A stretch of 64,000 bases of DNA from Bin80 sp026708685 (GCA_965200955.1 OZ241742.1:434001-498000), one strand, 5' to 3'. Counted from the stretch's first letter, positions 1 to 9,543 are shown. The notes: a model not told the origin generated them from the sequence alone. Translations and numbers: made by a program.

Positions 1-214
1 ACTTAAAAAGGGAATCCTCCTGATTGCGGGACTGCTGGGGGTTCGCTTTGATGCCATGCTCCGCGAGGTATTTTAGGAAAGCGATTCAATGGCTTCCTGC
101 CTCGTAGGTGCTTTGGTTGATGTGCTGAGGAGGATACTGACGCTTCCCATCGTGATCGATATGTAGCATCTCGTAGTGATTTGGCACACGTAGGGGGATT
201 GAGTATTCAGGCAT
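1..214 (-). pseudogene. Possible broken gene fragment, cut by window edge
   Basis: On the minus strand an ATG at 214 opens a protein-like frame of 42 codons, ends in TGA at 86-88, and continues in the same frame to the window edge with equally protein-like sequence (an amphipathic stretch reading IAFLKYLAEHGIKANP). The continuation suggests one gene with an internal stop. The helix-rich stretch after the stop faintly resembles the N-terminal SAM-like domain of tyrosine recombinases, but this is only an impression. Sequence to the left of the window is needed to see whether an intact downstream part exists. Confidence 0.3.
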
Positions 215-331
215 TACTCAAAGGTTTAGTTGTGGTCTTCTCCTCCTCTGTTCCACTTCCTTGAATGTCCAGAGTCCTGTCTTGATCTCTGTTTCAAGGG
301 AGGCTCTATTGATTAATCTATCCTAAGTCTC

Positions 332-609
332 TTGACAGTGAGTCACCGAAAAACTTTTGAGGGTATGGGTAGTACTATCCAATTCTTCTCATTTCCATCT
401 GGTTATCAAATGAAACCTGTTAAGAAAATTTCCATTGACAAGAATCAACCCAACATTGAACTTGACAAAATTAAAGAGAGGCTACAGATCTTGTTGAGTT
501 TCTTGACGATCTTGACAAAATTCCCTGTAAACCGAAACGTGTTGAAATACCTTTTCCCTATGGCAATCAGGGAGAGCCAAGACCTTGGGGCAGTGGTGTC
601 TGGGAGTAG
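332..609 (+). pseudogene. Possible frameshifted gene remnant
   Basis: A plus-strand frame starting at 332 reads plausibly to about 475. The neighbouring frame then carries a protein-like tail (DLVEFLDDLDKIPCKPKR, then a segment rich in P, G and W) to a TAG at 607-609. Joining the two needs one frameshift near 475. No family is recognised. It ends 15 bases from the convergent importer operon. It may be decayed mobile or accessory DNA together with the fragment to its left; equally it could be chance coding-like sequence. Confidence 0.3.
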
Positions 610-623
610 GACTTGAAACGCCG

Positions 624-1436
624 TTATTGGCTGGATTCTCCCCTTCGTTGCAGCCACCCTACCGTCAGAAGAAGAAGGATCGCGAAAACAATTAATAAGG
701 TGGCCACCGCTAGGATTGCAGGGCTGATCTGCTCTCGAATTCCAGCCCACATCTGACGAGGAACCGTACGTTGCTCTACGCCTCCCATAAATAGGATGAC
801 GACAACCTCATCAAAGGAGATCGCAAAAGCAAACAGTGCCCCCGAAAACACTCCCGGTGCAATCAATGGAAATTGCACCCTCCGGAACGTCGTCCAAGGC
901 CCCGCCCCTAAATTTGCTGCCGCACGATTCAGTGTAAAATCATAAGCAGCTAATGTCGCCGTCACAGTGACAACCACAAAAGGGACTCCCAATACCGTAT
1001 GTGCCAAGATGATGCTTACATGGGTCTGCCCCAAACCAAGATCTGAGTAGAAGAAAAACATCCCAGCAGCTGCAATAATCACTGGGGTCACCATCGGAGA
1101 AATGATCAAACCCATGATTGTTCTTCGGGCTGGGATTGCAGAATTTGCCAAACCCAGTGCTGCCAGAGTACCCAGTGCAGTAGCCAAAATGGTTGCACTT
1201 ACGCCTATCACGATGCTATTGACTAAACTCTTGATCCAAACATCATTGGTCATGATCTCTCTATACCATCGCAACGACCATGCTTCAGGATCTAAACGGA
1301 GCATTCCTTCGGTGAAGGTGAAGTAAGGCTCAGCATTAAAGCTCAACGGAATGATGACAATGATTGGAGCCATCAGAAATACAAATATGAGCGTACATAT
1401 CAATAGATAGATGACCCGTCCGATACTCATTCGCAT
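624..1436 (-). CDS. potC: ABC transporter permease, spermidine/putrescine PotC type
   Basis: Second inner-membrane permease (270 aa) of a polyamine-type ABC importer. About six hydrophobic segments are visible: one at residues 8-30, then a block from about 70 to 260. The cytoplasmic coupling loop carries the EAA-type motif (AAANLGAGPWTTFRRVQFPLI, trimmed here), which contacts the ATPase. Length is normal for PotC. It is the last gene of a four-gene minus-strand operon (ATPase, binding protein, permease B, permease C) and starts 10 bases after the permease-B stop. Substrate is inferred from family resemblance; related importers take other small cationic or organic solutes, so polyamine specificity is not proven. 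Confidence 0.85.
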   Translation of the reverse strand: MRMSIGRVIYLLICTLIFVFLMAPIIVIIPLSFNAEPYFTFTEGMLRLDPEAWSLRWYREIMTNDVWIKSLVNSIVIGVSATILATALGTLAALGLANSAIPARRTIMGLIISPMVTPVIIAAAGMFFFYSDLGLGQTHVSIILAHTVLGVPFVVVTVTATLAAYDFTLNRAAANLGAGPWTTFRRVQFPLIAPGVFSGALFAFAISFDEVVVILFMGGVEQRTVPRQMWAGIREQISPAILAVATLLIVFAILLLLTVGWLQRRGESSQ

Positions 1437-1446
1437 GTGATCCTCA

Positions 1447-2664
1447 TCATCTTAATCCAATTCTATCAATGCCAATCAGCCGCTCATAGACCATATAGAG
1501 AATGAGTACTCCCACTAACAATACACCCCCTAAGGCCGCCGCAAGTCCCCAATTCAATGAAGTTTGCATATGGTAGGCGATCATGTTAGAGATTAACTGT
1601 CCGTCACTGCCACCAACCAATGCAGGTGTAATGTAATACCCAATGGCTAAAATGAACACAAGAAGTGCACCTGCACCTACTCCAGGAAGAGACTGTGGCC
1701 AATAAACCCGTAGAAAAGCCTGCAGAGGCGTAGCACCTAAGGATGCTGCGGCATTCATATGGGTCGCTGGAATCCCTCGCATCACAGAATAGAGCGGTAA
1801 TACCATAAAAGGTAATAACACATGCGTCATCGCGATGATGGTTCCAGTCATGTTGTAAATCATAGATAAACGACCATCCTCACCGATCAACCCTAACGCC
1901 ACAAAAAGATCATTTAAGACTCCTTGATTCTGTAGCAATACGATCCATGATGTCGTTCGAACCAGTAGCGAAGTCCAAAAAGGGATCAGTACTAAAATGA
2001 GGAGTAGATTTCCTTGACGGGGAGGCGAATCAGCGATGAAATGTGCAACAGGATAACCGAGTAGCAAACAGAGCAATGTGATCAACCCGCTCACCATTAA
2101 CGTTCGTAAAAAAAGGCGTAGATAGATTCGTCTCTCTTCTGGCTGTCTGGCGATGGAACCATCCGAAAGGATCTGCATGTCCAAAGCATTCCAGTAGTGA
2201 CGTGCAGTGTATCGTTCCCCCGTCACTTTGATTGCATGCCATGTTGCCGCATCTGCCCATAGGGAGTCTACCGAGATCATGATCTCACGCCAGGTGCCTT
2301 GACCCGTTGTACGCAGCTCTCGTTCGGTACGCGTCACCAACCCTCGAAAACCTCCCTGCACTCGATTGATTCTTCCAGCAACTCGCCCAATGGTGCGTTC
2401 GGATGATGCGTGCTTGATTTCTTCAGCTAACGTTGCAAATATTGCCTCTGATGGAAGCTCGTTTGCATCCCAATCGCTGAGTAGAGCCAAAGTCTTTGGA
2501 AGTGCATCTGCAACCACTGGATCATACACACTACGCATCAACATAGTCCCCAGAGGTGCAACAAAGGTCACCCCAACGAAAATGACCAAGGGGGCGACTA
2601 AACTAAGAGCTCTTAATCGTACACGAACATCTGGATTGCCAGGCAATCTTAGAGGGCCAGCCAT
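1447..2664 (-). CDS. potB: ABC transporter permease, PotB type with long periplasmic insert
   Basis: First inner-membrane permease (405 aa) of the importer. A transmembrane segment lies near residues 20-42. About 140 mostly hydrophilic residues follow, then the usual multi-spanning permease core from about 185 to 395 with the EAA-type loop (AAASLGATPLQAFLRVYWP). Typical PotB proteins are about 280-310 residues, so the hydrophilic stretch is an added extracytoplasmic domain; permeases of this long form are known to me mainly from alphaproteobacterial-type importers. Its start overlaps the end of the binding-protein gene by 16 bases, suggesting translational coupling. Function follows from family and operon; the role of the insert is unknown. 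Confidence 0.85.
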   Translation of the reverse strand: MAGPLRLPGNPDVRVRLRALSLVAPLVIFVGVTFVAPLGTMLMRSVYDPVVADALPKTLALLSDWDANELPSEAIFATLAEEIKHASSERTIGRVAGRINRVQGGFRGLVTRTERELRTTGQGTWREIMISVDSLWADAATWHAIKVTGERYTARHYWNALDMQILSDGSIARQPEERRIYLRLFLRTLMVSGLITLLCLLLGYPVAHFIADSPPRQGNLLLILVLIPFWTSLLVRTTSWIVLLQNQGVLNDLFVALGLIGEDGRLSMIYNMTGTIIAMTHVLLPFMVLPLYSVMRGIPATHMNAAASLGATPLQAFLRVYWPQSLPGVGAGALLVFILAIGYYITPALVGGSDGQLISNMIAYHMQTSLNWGLAAALGGVLLVGVLILYMVYERLIGIDRIGLR

Positions 2665-3749
2665 GCACTAAATCGCTCATTCATTTCATCTTGATGATTC
2701 GCCCACCATTCCCAGTCATACGGCAAAGCATTCGCTATATTCGCTGGACTTGCAGGCAGATGTGGTGCCATTTCCACACCAGCCACAATATGTGTGGTGA
2801 CTAGTGACATTCCTGATTTACGCACAGGAGAGTAGGAAATTCGAGCGGAGATTCTTGCCAGAGATTCTGCACTAGTTGCAAATTGAAGGTATCTCAGAGC
2901 ATCTTCTAAACGAGGTGTACCTTTAACAATCCCTATTTGCCCGGTATCTAATAGTTGCCCATCCCAAACAATAACAAATGGCTGTTCTTCAAGCACCTGT
3001 GCATTGAAGATCCGACCATTGTAAGCCGTACTCATGATCACTTCCCCATCCGCCAGCATCTGAGGTGGTTGAGCTCCCGCTTCCCACCAAACAATTTGAT
3101 CCTTAATGGAATTCAGTTTTTCAAATGCAAGGTCAAGTCCTTCAGAAGTGCTCATTGTATCATAAACTGCATCAAGGGGGACACCCTCTGCAATCAATGC
3201 AAACTCAATATTCACCTGAGGAACTCTCCGCATTCCCCTCCGCCCTGGAAAGGTTTCCAAGTCAAAAAAGTCTGCCATTGTTGTTGGTTCCGACTCAAAG
3301 TTATTGGCAATATACTCTTCGTTATAGGCATAGATAGTCGAATAGTAGAGACTACCTACCCCACATTCCGTTTGAACTTCATCTGGAAAATCTTCACTGG
3401 CGGGAGTTCCATCTGGTCCATCTGGTAATGAGTGGATGTCAATCGGTTCTAAAAGTCCTTCATCGCAAGCACGGACGGCATCTGCTATTTCTAAGTCAAC
3501 AATATCCCAATGAATATTGCCTATCTCTACTTGCCCACGGATCTGGGCAAGCCCACCGTTGTAGTCTTCAACCTCAACCATAATACCCGTTGAATCCATA
3601 AAGGGAATATTTACGCCCTCATTAACGGCTTTGCCATAAGAACCACCCCAAGACACAGCGGTGATGGATCGAGTCTGATCCGTTCCACATGCACTTGCAA
3701 GGAGAGTAATCAGCAAAAAGATGCTAATTGAATTTGAATAATGATTCAT
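2649..3749 (-). CDS. potD: Substrate-binding lipoprotein of polyamine-type ABC importer
   Basis: Periplasmic solute-binding protein (366 aa) that delivers substrate to the two permeases. The N-terminus is a lipoprotein signal peptide: hydrophobic residues 7-20 followed by a lipobox LASA-C with the lipidated cysteine at 21. The mature part has the PotD/PotF look: an early VSWGGSYG segment, a WDIVDLE segment, and a tryptophan-rich hinge region (DQIVWWEAGAQPPQML) that lines the ligand site in this family. It lies between the ATPase gene (17 bases upstream) and permease B (16-base overlap). An acidic pocket expected for polyamines cannot be confirmed without structure modelling. Confidence 0.82.
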   Translation of the reverse strand: MNHYSNSISIFLLITLLASACGTDQTRSITAVSWGGSYGKAVNEGVNIPFMDSTGIMVEVEDYNGGLAQIRGQVEIGNIHWDIVDLEIADAVRACDEGLLEPIDIHSLPDGPDGTPASEDFPDEVQTECGVGSLYYSTIYAYNEEYIANNFESEPTTMADFFDLETFPGRRGMRRVPQVNIEFALIAEGVPLDAVYDTMSTSEGLDLAFEKLNSIKDQIVWWEAGAQPPQMLADGEVIMSTAYNGRIFNAQVLEEQPFVIVWDGQLLDTGQIGIVKGTPRLEDALRYLQFATSAESLARISARISYSPVRKSGMSLVTTHIVAGVEMAPHLPASPANIANALPYDWEWWANHQDEMNERFSAWLAL

Positions 3750-3765
3750 GAATTAAATAATTTGA

Positions 3766-4938
3766 TCAAGGTTGTTCATAATTTAGGACACGGCAGTCAA
3801 CCACTGTCCATCCGATGCGAACCGCATCTCCTTCAACCAGTCCGCCGTGCCCTACAACGTTTGGGATTGTAGCAAGGAAATCGTCTCGACCACAAGTTGC
3901 TAAACGTATTCGTAATTGATCTCCTAAAAATGTTAAATCCTCTACTGTGGCCGATATCTCATTGGTATAACGACCTGATTCAGGGTTCATCTTAACACGC
4001 TCTGGTCGAATAGAGAGTGTCACTTGATCACCCACATGGCATGGAGAAACTTTCAGTGCACGAATCATCTCTCCACCAGTATCTACCTCACAGACATTAT
4101 CCTGTTCAAACATGGCAGAAACATGTCCATGTAATTGATTGCTCTCGCCAATAAAACGGGCAACAAAAGCACTCGTAGGAGCCTCATATAATCCCTCGGG
4201 AACTTCAATCTGGTCAATCATCCCATCACGTAATACAGCGATCCGATCGGACATGACCATTGCCTCTTGCTGATCATGCGTCACATAGACGATGGTCACA
4301 TCTAAACTCCGATGAATACGACGAATTTCATACTGCATTTCTTCTCGTAGACTCCGATCAAGTGCCCCCAAAGGCTCATCCATCAGCACCAGAGATGGCT
4401 CAAAAACAAGAGCCCTTGCAATAGCAACACGTTGTTGCTGGCCACCAGATAATTGGCCCGGTTTTCGGTCAGACAATCCATCTAGCCGCACCAACTTTAA
4501 AGCTCGTAAAACTCGCTCTTTGCGCTCAAGTGAGTTCATGCCACGAACTTCCAACGGAAACGACAGATTCGCACCAACGGTCATATGTGGAAAGAGTGCG
4601 TAGTTCTGGAATACCATACCAATTCCCCTCTTGCGTGCAGGAAGATCATGGATAGGTCGCCCTTCAAGTAGGATTTCACCTGATGAAGGTGCTTGAAAGC
4701 CGGCAAGCATCATCAAGATTGTCGTTTTACCCGAACCCGATGGGCCAAGTAAGGTCACAAATTCTCCAGTATGGATGTTCAGATCAAAATCTTTGACTAC
4801 TTTGATCTGTCCATCATAAGTCTTGCTCACTCCTCTGAACTGAACATGAGCTGGAACTTGATCAAGTTTTCCTGCATCCTTTAGTATTGTACTGGAAGTG
4901 TGCTCTCTATTTAGAAGCATAACTTGGTTGGGGCTCAA
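3766..4938 (-). CDS. potA: ABC transporter ATPase, PotA type
   Basis: Cytoplasmic ATPase (390 aa) powering the importer. Walker A is GPSGSGKTT at about 65-73, the Q-loop glutamine lies in VFQNYALFPHMT near 109-120, the ABC signature LSGGQQQR is at 163-170, Walker B LVLMDE at 184-189, and the switch histidine at 221. The C-terminal 130 residues form the TOBE-type regulatory domain of the PotA/MalK class. It is the first gene of the operon, so the promoter should lie in the 4939-5479 gap. An internal ATG at codon 7 could also serve as start; the first 25 residues look poorly conserved. Confidence 0.87.
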   Translation of the reverse strand: MSPNQVMLLNREHTSSTILKDAGKLDQVPAHVQFRGVSKTYDGQIKVVKDFDLNIHTGEFVTLLGPSGSGKTTILMMLAGFQAPSSGEILLEGRPIHDLPARKRGIGMVFQNYALFPHMTVGANLSFPLEVRGMNSLERKERVLRALKLVRLDGLSDRKPGQLSGGQQQRVAIARALVFEPSLVLMDEPLGALDRSLREEMQYEIRRIHRSLDVTIVYVTHDQQEAMVMSDRIAVLRDGMIDQIEVPEGLYEAPTSAFVARFIGESNQLHGHVSAMFEQDNVCEVDTGGEMIRALKVSPCHVGDQVTLSIRPERVKMNPESGRYTNEISATVEDLTFLGDQLRIRLATCGRDDFLATIPNVVGHGGLVEGDAVRIGWTVVDCRVLNYEQP

Positions 4939-5479
4939 ATGAAAACAGTGTTTGACCTTTCTCAGCAGACCTCAGGAAGAAACCTGCTTCATGATGAGTT
5001 AGTTTTAAACTTAAATATAACAAAAAAGACCATATGGTTTGAACTCAGGCATAACGATAAGTTGTTCATGCATCACCTCACACACTTCTCAACATCATAA
5101 TGAGGCTTTTGCAATATCTCAATGTTTTCATATAATTTTGCCCTTGGTTGCATGAGAAGTATTTTTTTGATTCAAGTGATAGGCTTAGCAGCAGTATCTA
5201 ATGTTGAACTATCAAAGAACTTTTATCTGCTTTGGGAACACCTAAGAATTTATCGCTTGCACCCTCGCCATCTAACAATGTGTGTATCATATCATTACGA
5301 ATTTAGCACTGGATTTGACTCAATGCTCAATCCCCCACATCTATTCATCCCTATTTCAATGCTTTGAAAAACCAAGACTATGTGAGAATTTGAAACATTC
5401 TCCTTTCGGGGATGTAGAAAAACGTGTGATTCATGCTTTGTCCGCAGTACACGTCACATACCCAAATCAGTAATATTCA
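4939..5479. other. Intergenic gap between divergent genes
   Basis: This 541-base AT-rich gap separates the leftward importer operon from the rightward DUF262-HEPN pair and should hold both promoters. I see only short low-complexity frames, no convincing small gene, no tRNA and no clear riboswitch fold. Confidence 0.5.
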
Positions 5480-6568
5480 ATGATAATGGCTACCATTTCA
5501 GAGAATCGCTTTTCTGACCTTGAACTTGAGCCCATTCAATCTGAGCAAGTTGATGATTCCAGTTCCCCAACTAGTTATAGAATAATTACCTATCCCGCAG
5601 ATTTCACGCTTGAAGTATTACATCAGCAATGGAAATCGGAGGAAATTATCATTCCCCCTTTCCAAAGACATTTTGTGTGGAGCAAACCTCAGGCTAGTAA
5701 GCTAATTGAGTCTTTTCTTCTTGGGTTACCGGTTCCTGGAATATTTTTATACAAAGAAAATTCTGACGGGAAATATTTGGTTATTGACGGTCAACAACGC
5801 CTGAAAAGTGTTTTTTATTATTTTGATGGGGTTTTTTCTTCTGGAACTCGGAAATTTCATTTGACTGGCCTGAACGAAGAAAGTCCATTCTCAATGAGAA
5901 GCTATGATGATCTCACCGAAACAGATCAAAGAAAATTAAAGAACTCCGTATTACGTGCATTTATCGTCCAACAGATTGTACCCGATGACAACATTAGCAT
6001 ATTTCATATTTTTGAGAGACTTAATACTGGCGGAACATTTCTTGCCAATCAAGAAATTAGAAACTGTATTTATCATGGGAGTTTTGTGGATTTTTTAGAA
6101 AGACTTAATGGATTTTCAGACTGGAGAAAGATTCTTGGAAAAAATGACCCCGATAAACGCTCAAAAGATGTTGAACTCATTTTACGATTTCTTGCCATTT
6201 CAGATAACTTACAATATAAGAAGCCTATGAAAGAATATCTCTCCAAGTTTATGAAACATCATCAAAATGCTTCGGAGGAAACAATATCTACCATGGAAAA
6301 GAAATTTAAAAAGACATGCTCCGATGTGATCAATTCACTTGGCGAAAAACCATTCCATATTAGGTCTGGGATGAATTCTGCGGTGTTTGACTCCGTAATG
6401 AACGCTTTTTCCAATTACTCTGGAGAATCTATTACTGACCTTCAATCTCGCTATAGCAAGTTGATCGAAAATGATGAGTACAAGAATTGTATTCATGTCT
6501 CAACTACTGACGAAAAAACTGTAAGCACTAGGCTTCGTTTGGCATCTGAGATCTTATTTTCAAAATAG
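5480..6568 (+). CDS. DUF262 (GmrSD N-terminal/ParB-like) protein
   Basis: A 362-residue protein with the DUF262 fold: the PFQRHFVWS motif at about 60-68, a helix with LLGLPVPGIFLY at about 80-91, and the nucleotide-binding signature VIDGQQRLKS at about 101-110. DUF262 is the N-terminal domain of GmrS/GmrSD-type modification-dependent restriction proteins and related ParB/Srx-fold enzymes that bind or hydrolyse nucleotides. The DUF1524 HNH nuclease domain that usually follows is absent; the C-terminal half is helical and unassigned. A HEPN protein starts 14 bases downstream, which may supply the missing nuclease activity. Start may be codon 1 or 3 (ATG ATA ATG). I infer a defence or toxin-type module; a biochemical role is not shown by the sequence. 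Confidence 0.8.
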   Translation: MIMATISENRFSDLELEPIQSEQVDDSSSPTSYRIITYPADFTLEVLHQQWKSEEIIIPPFQRHFVWSKPQASKLIESFLLGLPVPGIFLYKENSDGKYLVIDGQQRLKSVFYYFDGVFSSGTRKFHLTGLNEESPFSMRSYDDLTETDQRKLKNSVLRAFIVQQIVPDDNISIFHIFERLNTGGTFLANQEIRNCIYHGSFVDFLERLNGFSDWRKILGKNDPDKRSKDVELILRFLAISDNLQYKKPMKEYLSKFMKHHQNASEETISTMEKKFKKTCSDVINSLGEKPFHIRSGMNSAVFDSVMNAFSNYSGESITDLQSRYSKLIENDEYKNCIHVSTTDEKTVSTRLRLASEILFSK

Positions 6569-6582
6569 ATTAAAACCATACC

Positions 6583-7044
6583 ATGTATATAGAAGAAGTT
6601 GATCAAGCCCTTGTCGAAATCAAAGACTCTCACACGAATAATAGAATTAAGAGTTTGTTGACCCAATCTCTGGTAATCCTTATATGCGGTCAGTTTGAAC
6701 AAAAAATCAAGCACATCTTAACGGACCGATGCAAGTCTGTATCTGATGTAACTATCAAAAACTTTGTGAATGATCACATTCACAAATCAGCACTCCGTAG
6801 CTTGAGAGTTTCAGAGCTATCTGGACTACTTGGAAGATTTCATCCGTCCTATAAGGAAAAATTCAATCAGAAAATCAAAGAAAATGGACAAGTAAAAACA
6901 ACATATGAAAGTATTCTCACTAATCGTAATAGCGTAGCACATGGTGCTAGTATTACTGCTACTTTCGACGAAATACGGATGTATTATGAAAAAGCACATA
7001 TGATACTTGACTACTTTGAGCAATCACTCATTATGAGCAATTAG
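6583..7044 (+). CDS. HEPN-domain protein, probable RNase partner of DUF262
   Basis: Small (153 aa) all-helical protein with the HEPN ribonuclease signature Rx4H: RNSVAH at residues 115-120, followed by a final helix typical of the fold. It resembles the MAE_28990/MAE_18760 or RiboL-PSP HEPN families, in which the Arg and His form an RNA-cleaving site in a dimer. It lies 14 bases after the DUF262 gene on the same strand, so the two are very likely co-transcribed and act together. Family membership at the subfamily level is from pattern memory and should be checked by HMM. Confidence 0.72.
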   Translation: MYIEEVDQALVEIKDSHTNNRIKSLLTQSLVILICGQFEQKIKHILTDRCKSVSDVTIKNFVNDHIHKSALRSLRVSELSGLLGRFHPSYKEKFNQKIKENGQVKTTYESILTNRNSVAHGASITATFDEIRMYYEKAHMILDYFEQSLIMSN

Positions 7045-7483
7045 ACACCATTTAAATGTCTTTTTCATAAACTCGGATTTTTCCGTGAAGAAACGCAAAT
7101 TATTACCTACATCTCAGCCAACTTTATTATCTGTCGCACAATCCGATAACACATCTCAGGTACTCATACAGGATGATTTTGCGTAATCTACATGATCTGA
7201 TAGATCGTGCTATCTTATACAACAGTCTTGAGTGCAGTAAGTATTTGACATGTATCCTCTCCCACTCATTGGGGATGGATGATCATCCATGTTCCACCGT
7301 ATAACTCTTTATTCAAGAATCATGATATCTCATACTGTAATACGGTTTCATATAGGTTCAGTTTTTACGATTTGTATGAAAAAGTTTTTCAATTAAAACT
7401 TTTAACATTGCACTGTAATAATAATGGGGCTTCTTATGAAAGTCAGTATATATAATCCCTTATGTCACTATGGTTAATTCCGA
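7045..7483. other. Intergenic gap upstream of nadE
   Basis: A 439-base AT-rich gap. A TATATAAT stretch near 7448-7455, some 30 bases before nadE, could be a promoter -10 element. No gene, tRNA or strong terminator hairpin was recognised. Confidence 0.4.
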
Positions 7484-9115
7484 ATGAAGCTGGCATTAGC
7501 ACAAATCAATACCCGCGTGGGGGACTTGGATGGGAATGCGGAAAAGGTCCGTCAGTATTGTGAGAAAGCACACTCGCAAGGGGTAGATCTAATGGTACTC
7601 CCTGAACTCACTCTTCCAGGATATCCCCCATTGGACTTGTTGGAATATGATGATTTTGTCGTTCGTGAACATGATGTAAGAGAAAAACTTGCACAATACA
7701 TTCCCAAAAAAATGGGGCTACTCATCGGAGGGATTGCTCGCCATAAGGGCCATGGGAAACCCCTGCATAATGCTGCATACCTGTATGAAGATGGTCAATG
7801 CATTGGAGTACGGTTCAAGCAACTACTACCTACCTATGATGTGTTTGATGAGCGGCGCTATTTTGAACCAGAAACCAACCCTACCATCCTACTATGGAGA
7901 GGATTAAAACTGGGCGTTCATATTTGTGAAGACCTCTGGAATGTGCGTGAATTAGACCAAAAGCCCTATGCACAAAATCCCGTCTTGACTCTTGCCCAGC
8001 AGGCCCCCGACCTGTTGATCAATCTTTGTGCCTCTCCTTTTGCGATCGATAAACATCACGAACGCCATGCACTGATAAAAAACGTCGTAACCAACTATAA
8101 CCTACCCTACATCTTTACCAATCTGGTAGGTGCAAATACCGATATCATCTTTGATGGTCGAAGTTGCGTGATAGACAATGGACAGATCCTTGAAGCCCCT
8201 GCGTTCAAAGAATCCCTCCTTGTCTATGAATTAGGCACACTTACCAAATCAAGCATAATCCCTGCATCTCCAATGGAACAGGCACTTGATGCATTAACCC
8301 TAGGGATCCGTGACTATATCGTAAAATCGAGTCTTCCCAAAAAGGTCTATATCGGTTTAAGTGGTGGAATCGACTCCGCCGTCACTGCCGCACTTGCCGT
8401 GCGTGCATTGGGCCCAGAATCCGCCACAGGTGTAGCCATGCCTTCCAAGTACTCTTCTCAAGGCTCTCTGGATGACGCATCCCGACTCGCTTCAAATCTG
8501 GGAATTGAACTCATAGAACTTCCCATTCATCAACTCATTCAATCCTTTGATTCCACCCTTCATGAGGTGTTTGATTCAACCCCCCAAAATGTAGCCGAAG
8601 AAAATATTCAGGCACGCACTCGAGGAACCCTGTTGATGGCCCTTGCCAATAAGTTTGGGGGCATTGTTCTGGTTACTGGGAATAAAAGCGAGCTTGCCAT
8701 GGGCTATGCAACGCTCTATGGGGATATGAATGGTGGACTCAGCGTATTGGGGGATCTCTATAAAACAGAGGTCTACGAATTGGCTCGCCTGATCAACAAC
8801 CGTTCTGACTCCGTGATCCCTGAATCAACCATCGTAAAACCCCCATCTGCCGAGCTTCGCCCCAATCAAATGGATTCCGATTCGCTCCCAGAGTATCCTG
8901 TATTGGATGCCGTACTCAAGGAATATATTGAAGAACAAAAAAGTACCAAAGAAATTGCCAAGTATCTCGATTTCTCAGAAAACCTCGTCCGTTCCATCAC
9001 GACGATGGTCAATCAAACCGAGTATAAACGTCAGCAGGCTGCCCCCGTCCTTCGGCTTCGGGAAAAAGCCTTTGGTAGTGGGCGAAGAATACCCGTGGTC
9101 AAGTACTACGGATGA
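7484..9115 (+). CDS. nadE: Glutamine-dependent NAD+ synthase
   Basis: Last step of NAD biosynthesis: amidation of deamido-NAD with ammonia from glutamine. The 543 residues contain an N-terminal nitrilase-type glutaminase domain (1 to about 260) with the Glu-Lys-Cys triad visible at E41 (LPELTLPGYPP), K112 and C148 (HICEDLWN). A C-terminal synthetase domain follows, with the PP-loop SGGIDS at 293-298 and the TGNKSELAMGY segment. Length and domain order match the two-domain bacterial enzyme. The 3' end overlaps the convergent aroQ gene by 10 bases. Confidence 0.95.
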   Translation: MKLALAQINTRVGDLDGNAEKVRQYCEKAHSQGVDLMVLPELTLPGYPPLDLLEYDDFVVREHDVREKLAQYIPKKMGLLIGGIARHKGHGKPLHNAAYLYEDGQCIGVRFKQLLPTYDVFDERRYFEPETNPTILLWRGLKLGVHICEDLWNVRELDQKPYAQNPVLTLAQQAPDLLINLCASPFAIDKHHERHALIKNVVTNYNLPYIFTNLVGANTDIIFDGRSCVIDNGQILEAPAFKESLLVYELGTLTKSSIIPASPMEQALDALTLGIRDYIVKSSLPKKVYIGLSGGIDSAVTAALAVRALGPESATGVAMPSKYSSQGSLDDASRLASNLGIELIELPIHQLIQSFDSTLHEVFDSTPQNVAEENIQARTRGTLLMALANKFGGIVLVTGNKSELAMGYATLYGDMNGGLSVLGDLYKTEVYELARLINNRSDSVIPESTIVKPPSAELRPNQMDSDSLPEYPVLDAVLKEYIEEQKSTKEIAKYLDFSENLVRSITTMVNQTEYKRQQAAPVLRLREKAFGSGRRIPVVKYYG

Positions 9116-9543
9116 CTGGATATCAACCAGCGTACTGCCAGGCTATATCCTAACGCACCCAGCCCCGAAATTTGACCAACACATACTGGAGCCAAATGAG
9201 ATACATGACGAAACGGCTCTCTGGAGTAGATATTGCTCAGGTGGACCTCTATCACTGGAGGAGCAATCGCCTTGACAGCATCCCGCAAAGCGACCGAGGT
9301 ATGCGTGTAGGCTCCAGGGTTGAAGACAATTCCGCTTACACCCGATTGATGACTCTCATGGAGTTGATCCACTAAATCACCTTCGTGATTGCTCTGAAAA
9401 AAGCAAAACTCTACCTCTGGAAACTCCCTGTGCAAGAGTTCCTTGATGTGGTCCAAAGAAATATCTCCATACTGATCGGGCTCTCTTTCCCCAAGTAAGT
9501 TTAGATTTGGACCATTGAGGACAAGAATGTTCTGTTTTTTCAT
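9106..9543 (-). CDS. aroQ: 3-dehydroquinate dehydratase, type II
   Basis: Third step of the shikimate pathway (3-dehydroquinate to 3-dehydroshikimate). The 145-residue protein has the family signature LNGPNLNLLGERE at 9-21, catalytic Tyr25, the SNHEGDLVDQ segment at 51-60, NPGAYTHTS at 75-83 and catalytic His101 in EVHLSNIYSREPFRH. Length is normal for the small dodecameric type II enzyme. It is the last gene of a minus-strand operon and follows the MBL hydrolase with 5 bases between them. Confidence 0.95.
   Translation of the reverse strand: MKKQNILVLNGPNLNLLGEREPDQYGDISLDHIKELLHREFPEVEFCFFQSNHEGDLVDQLHESHQSGVSGIVFNPGAYTHTSVALRDAVKAIAPPVIEVHLSNIYSREPFRHVSHLAPVCVGQISGLGALGYSLAVRWLISSHP

Noticed and set aside
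5122..5473. Two overlapping short plus-strand reading frames in the gap before the DUF262 gene
   Set aside because: Unusual composition, no ribosome site, no family resemblance; treated as chance frames in AT-rich DNA.
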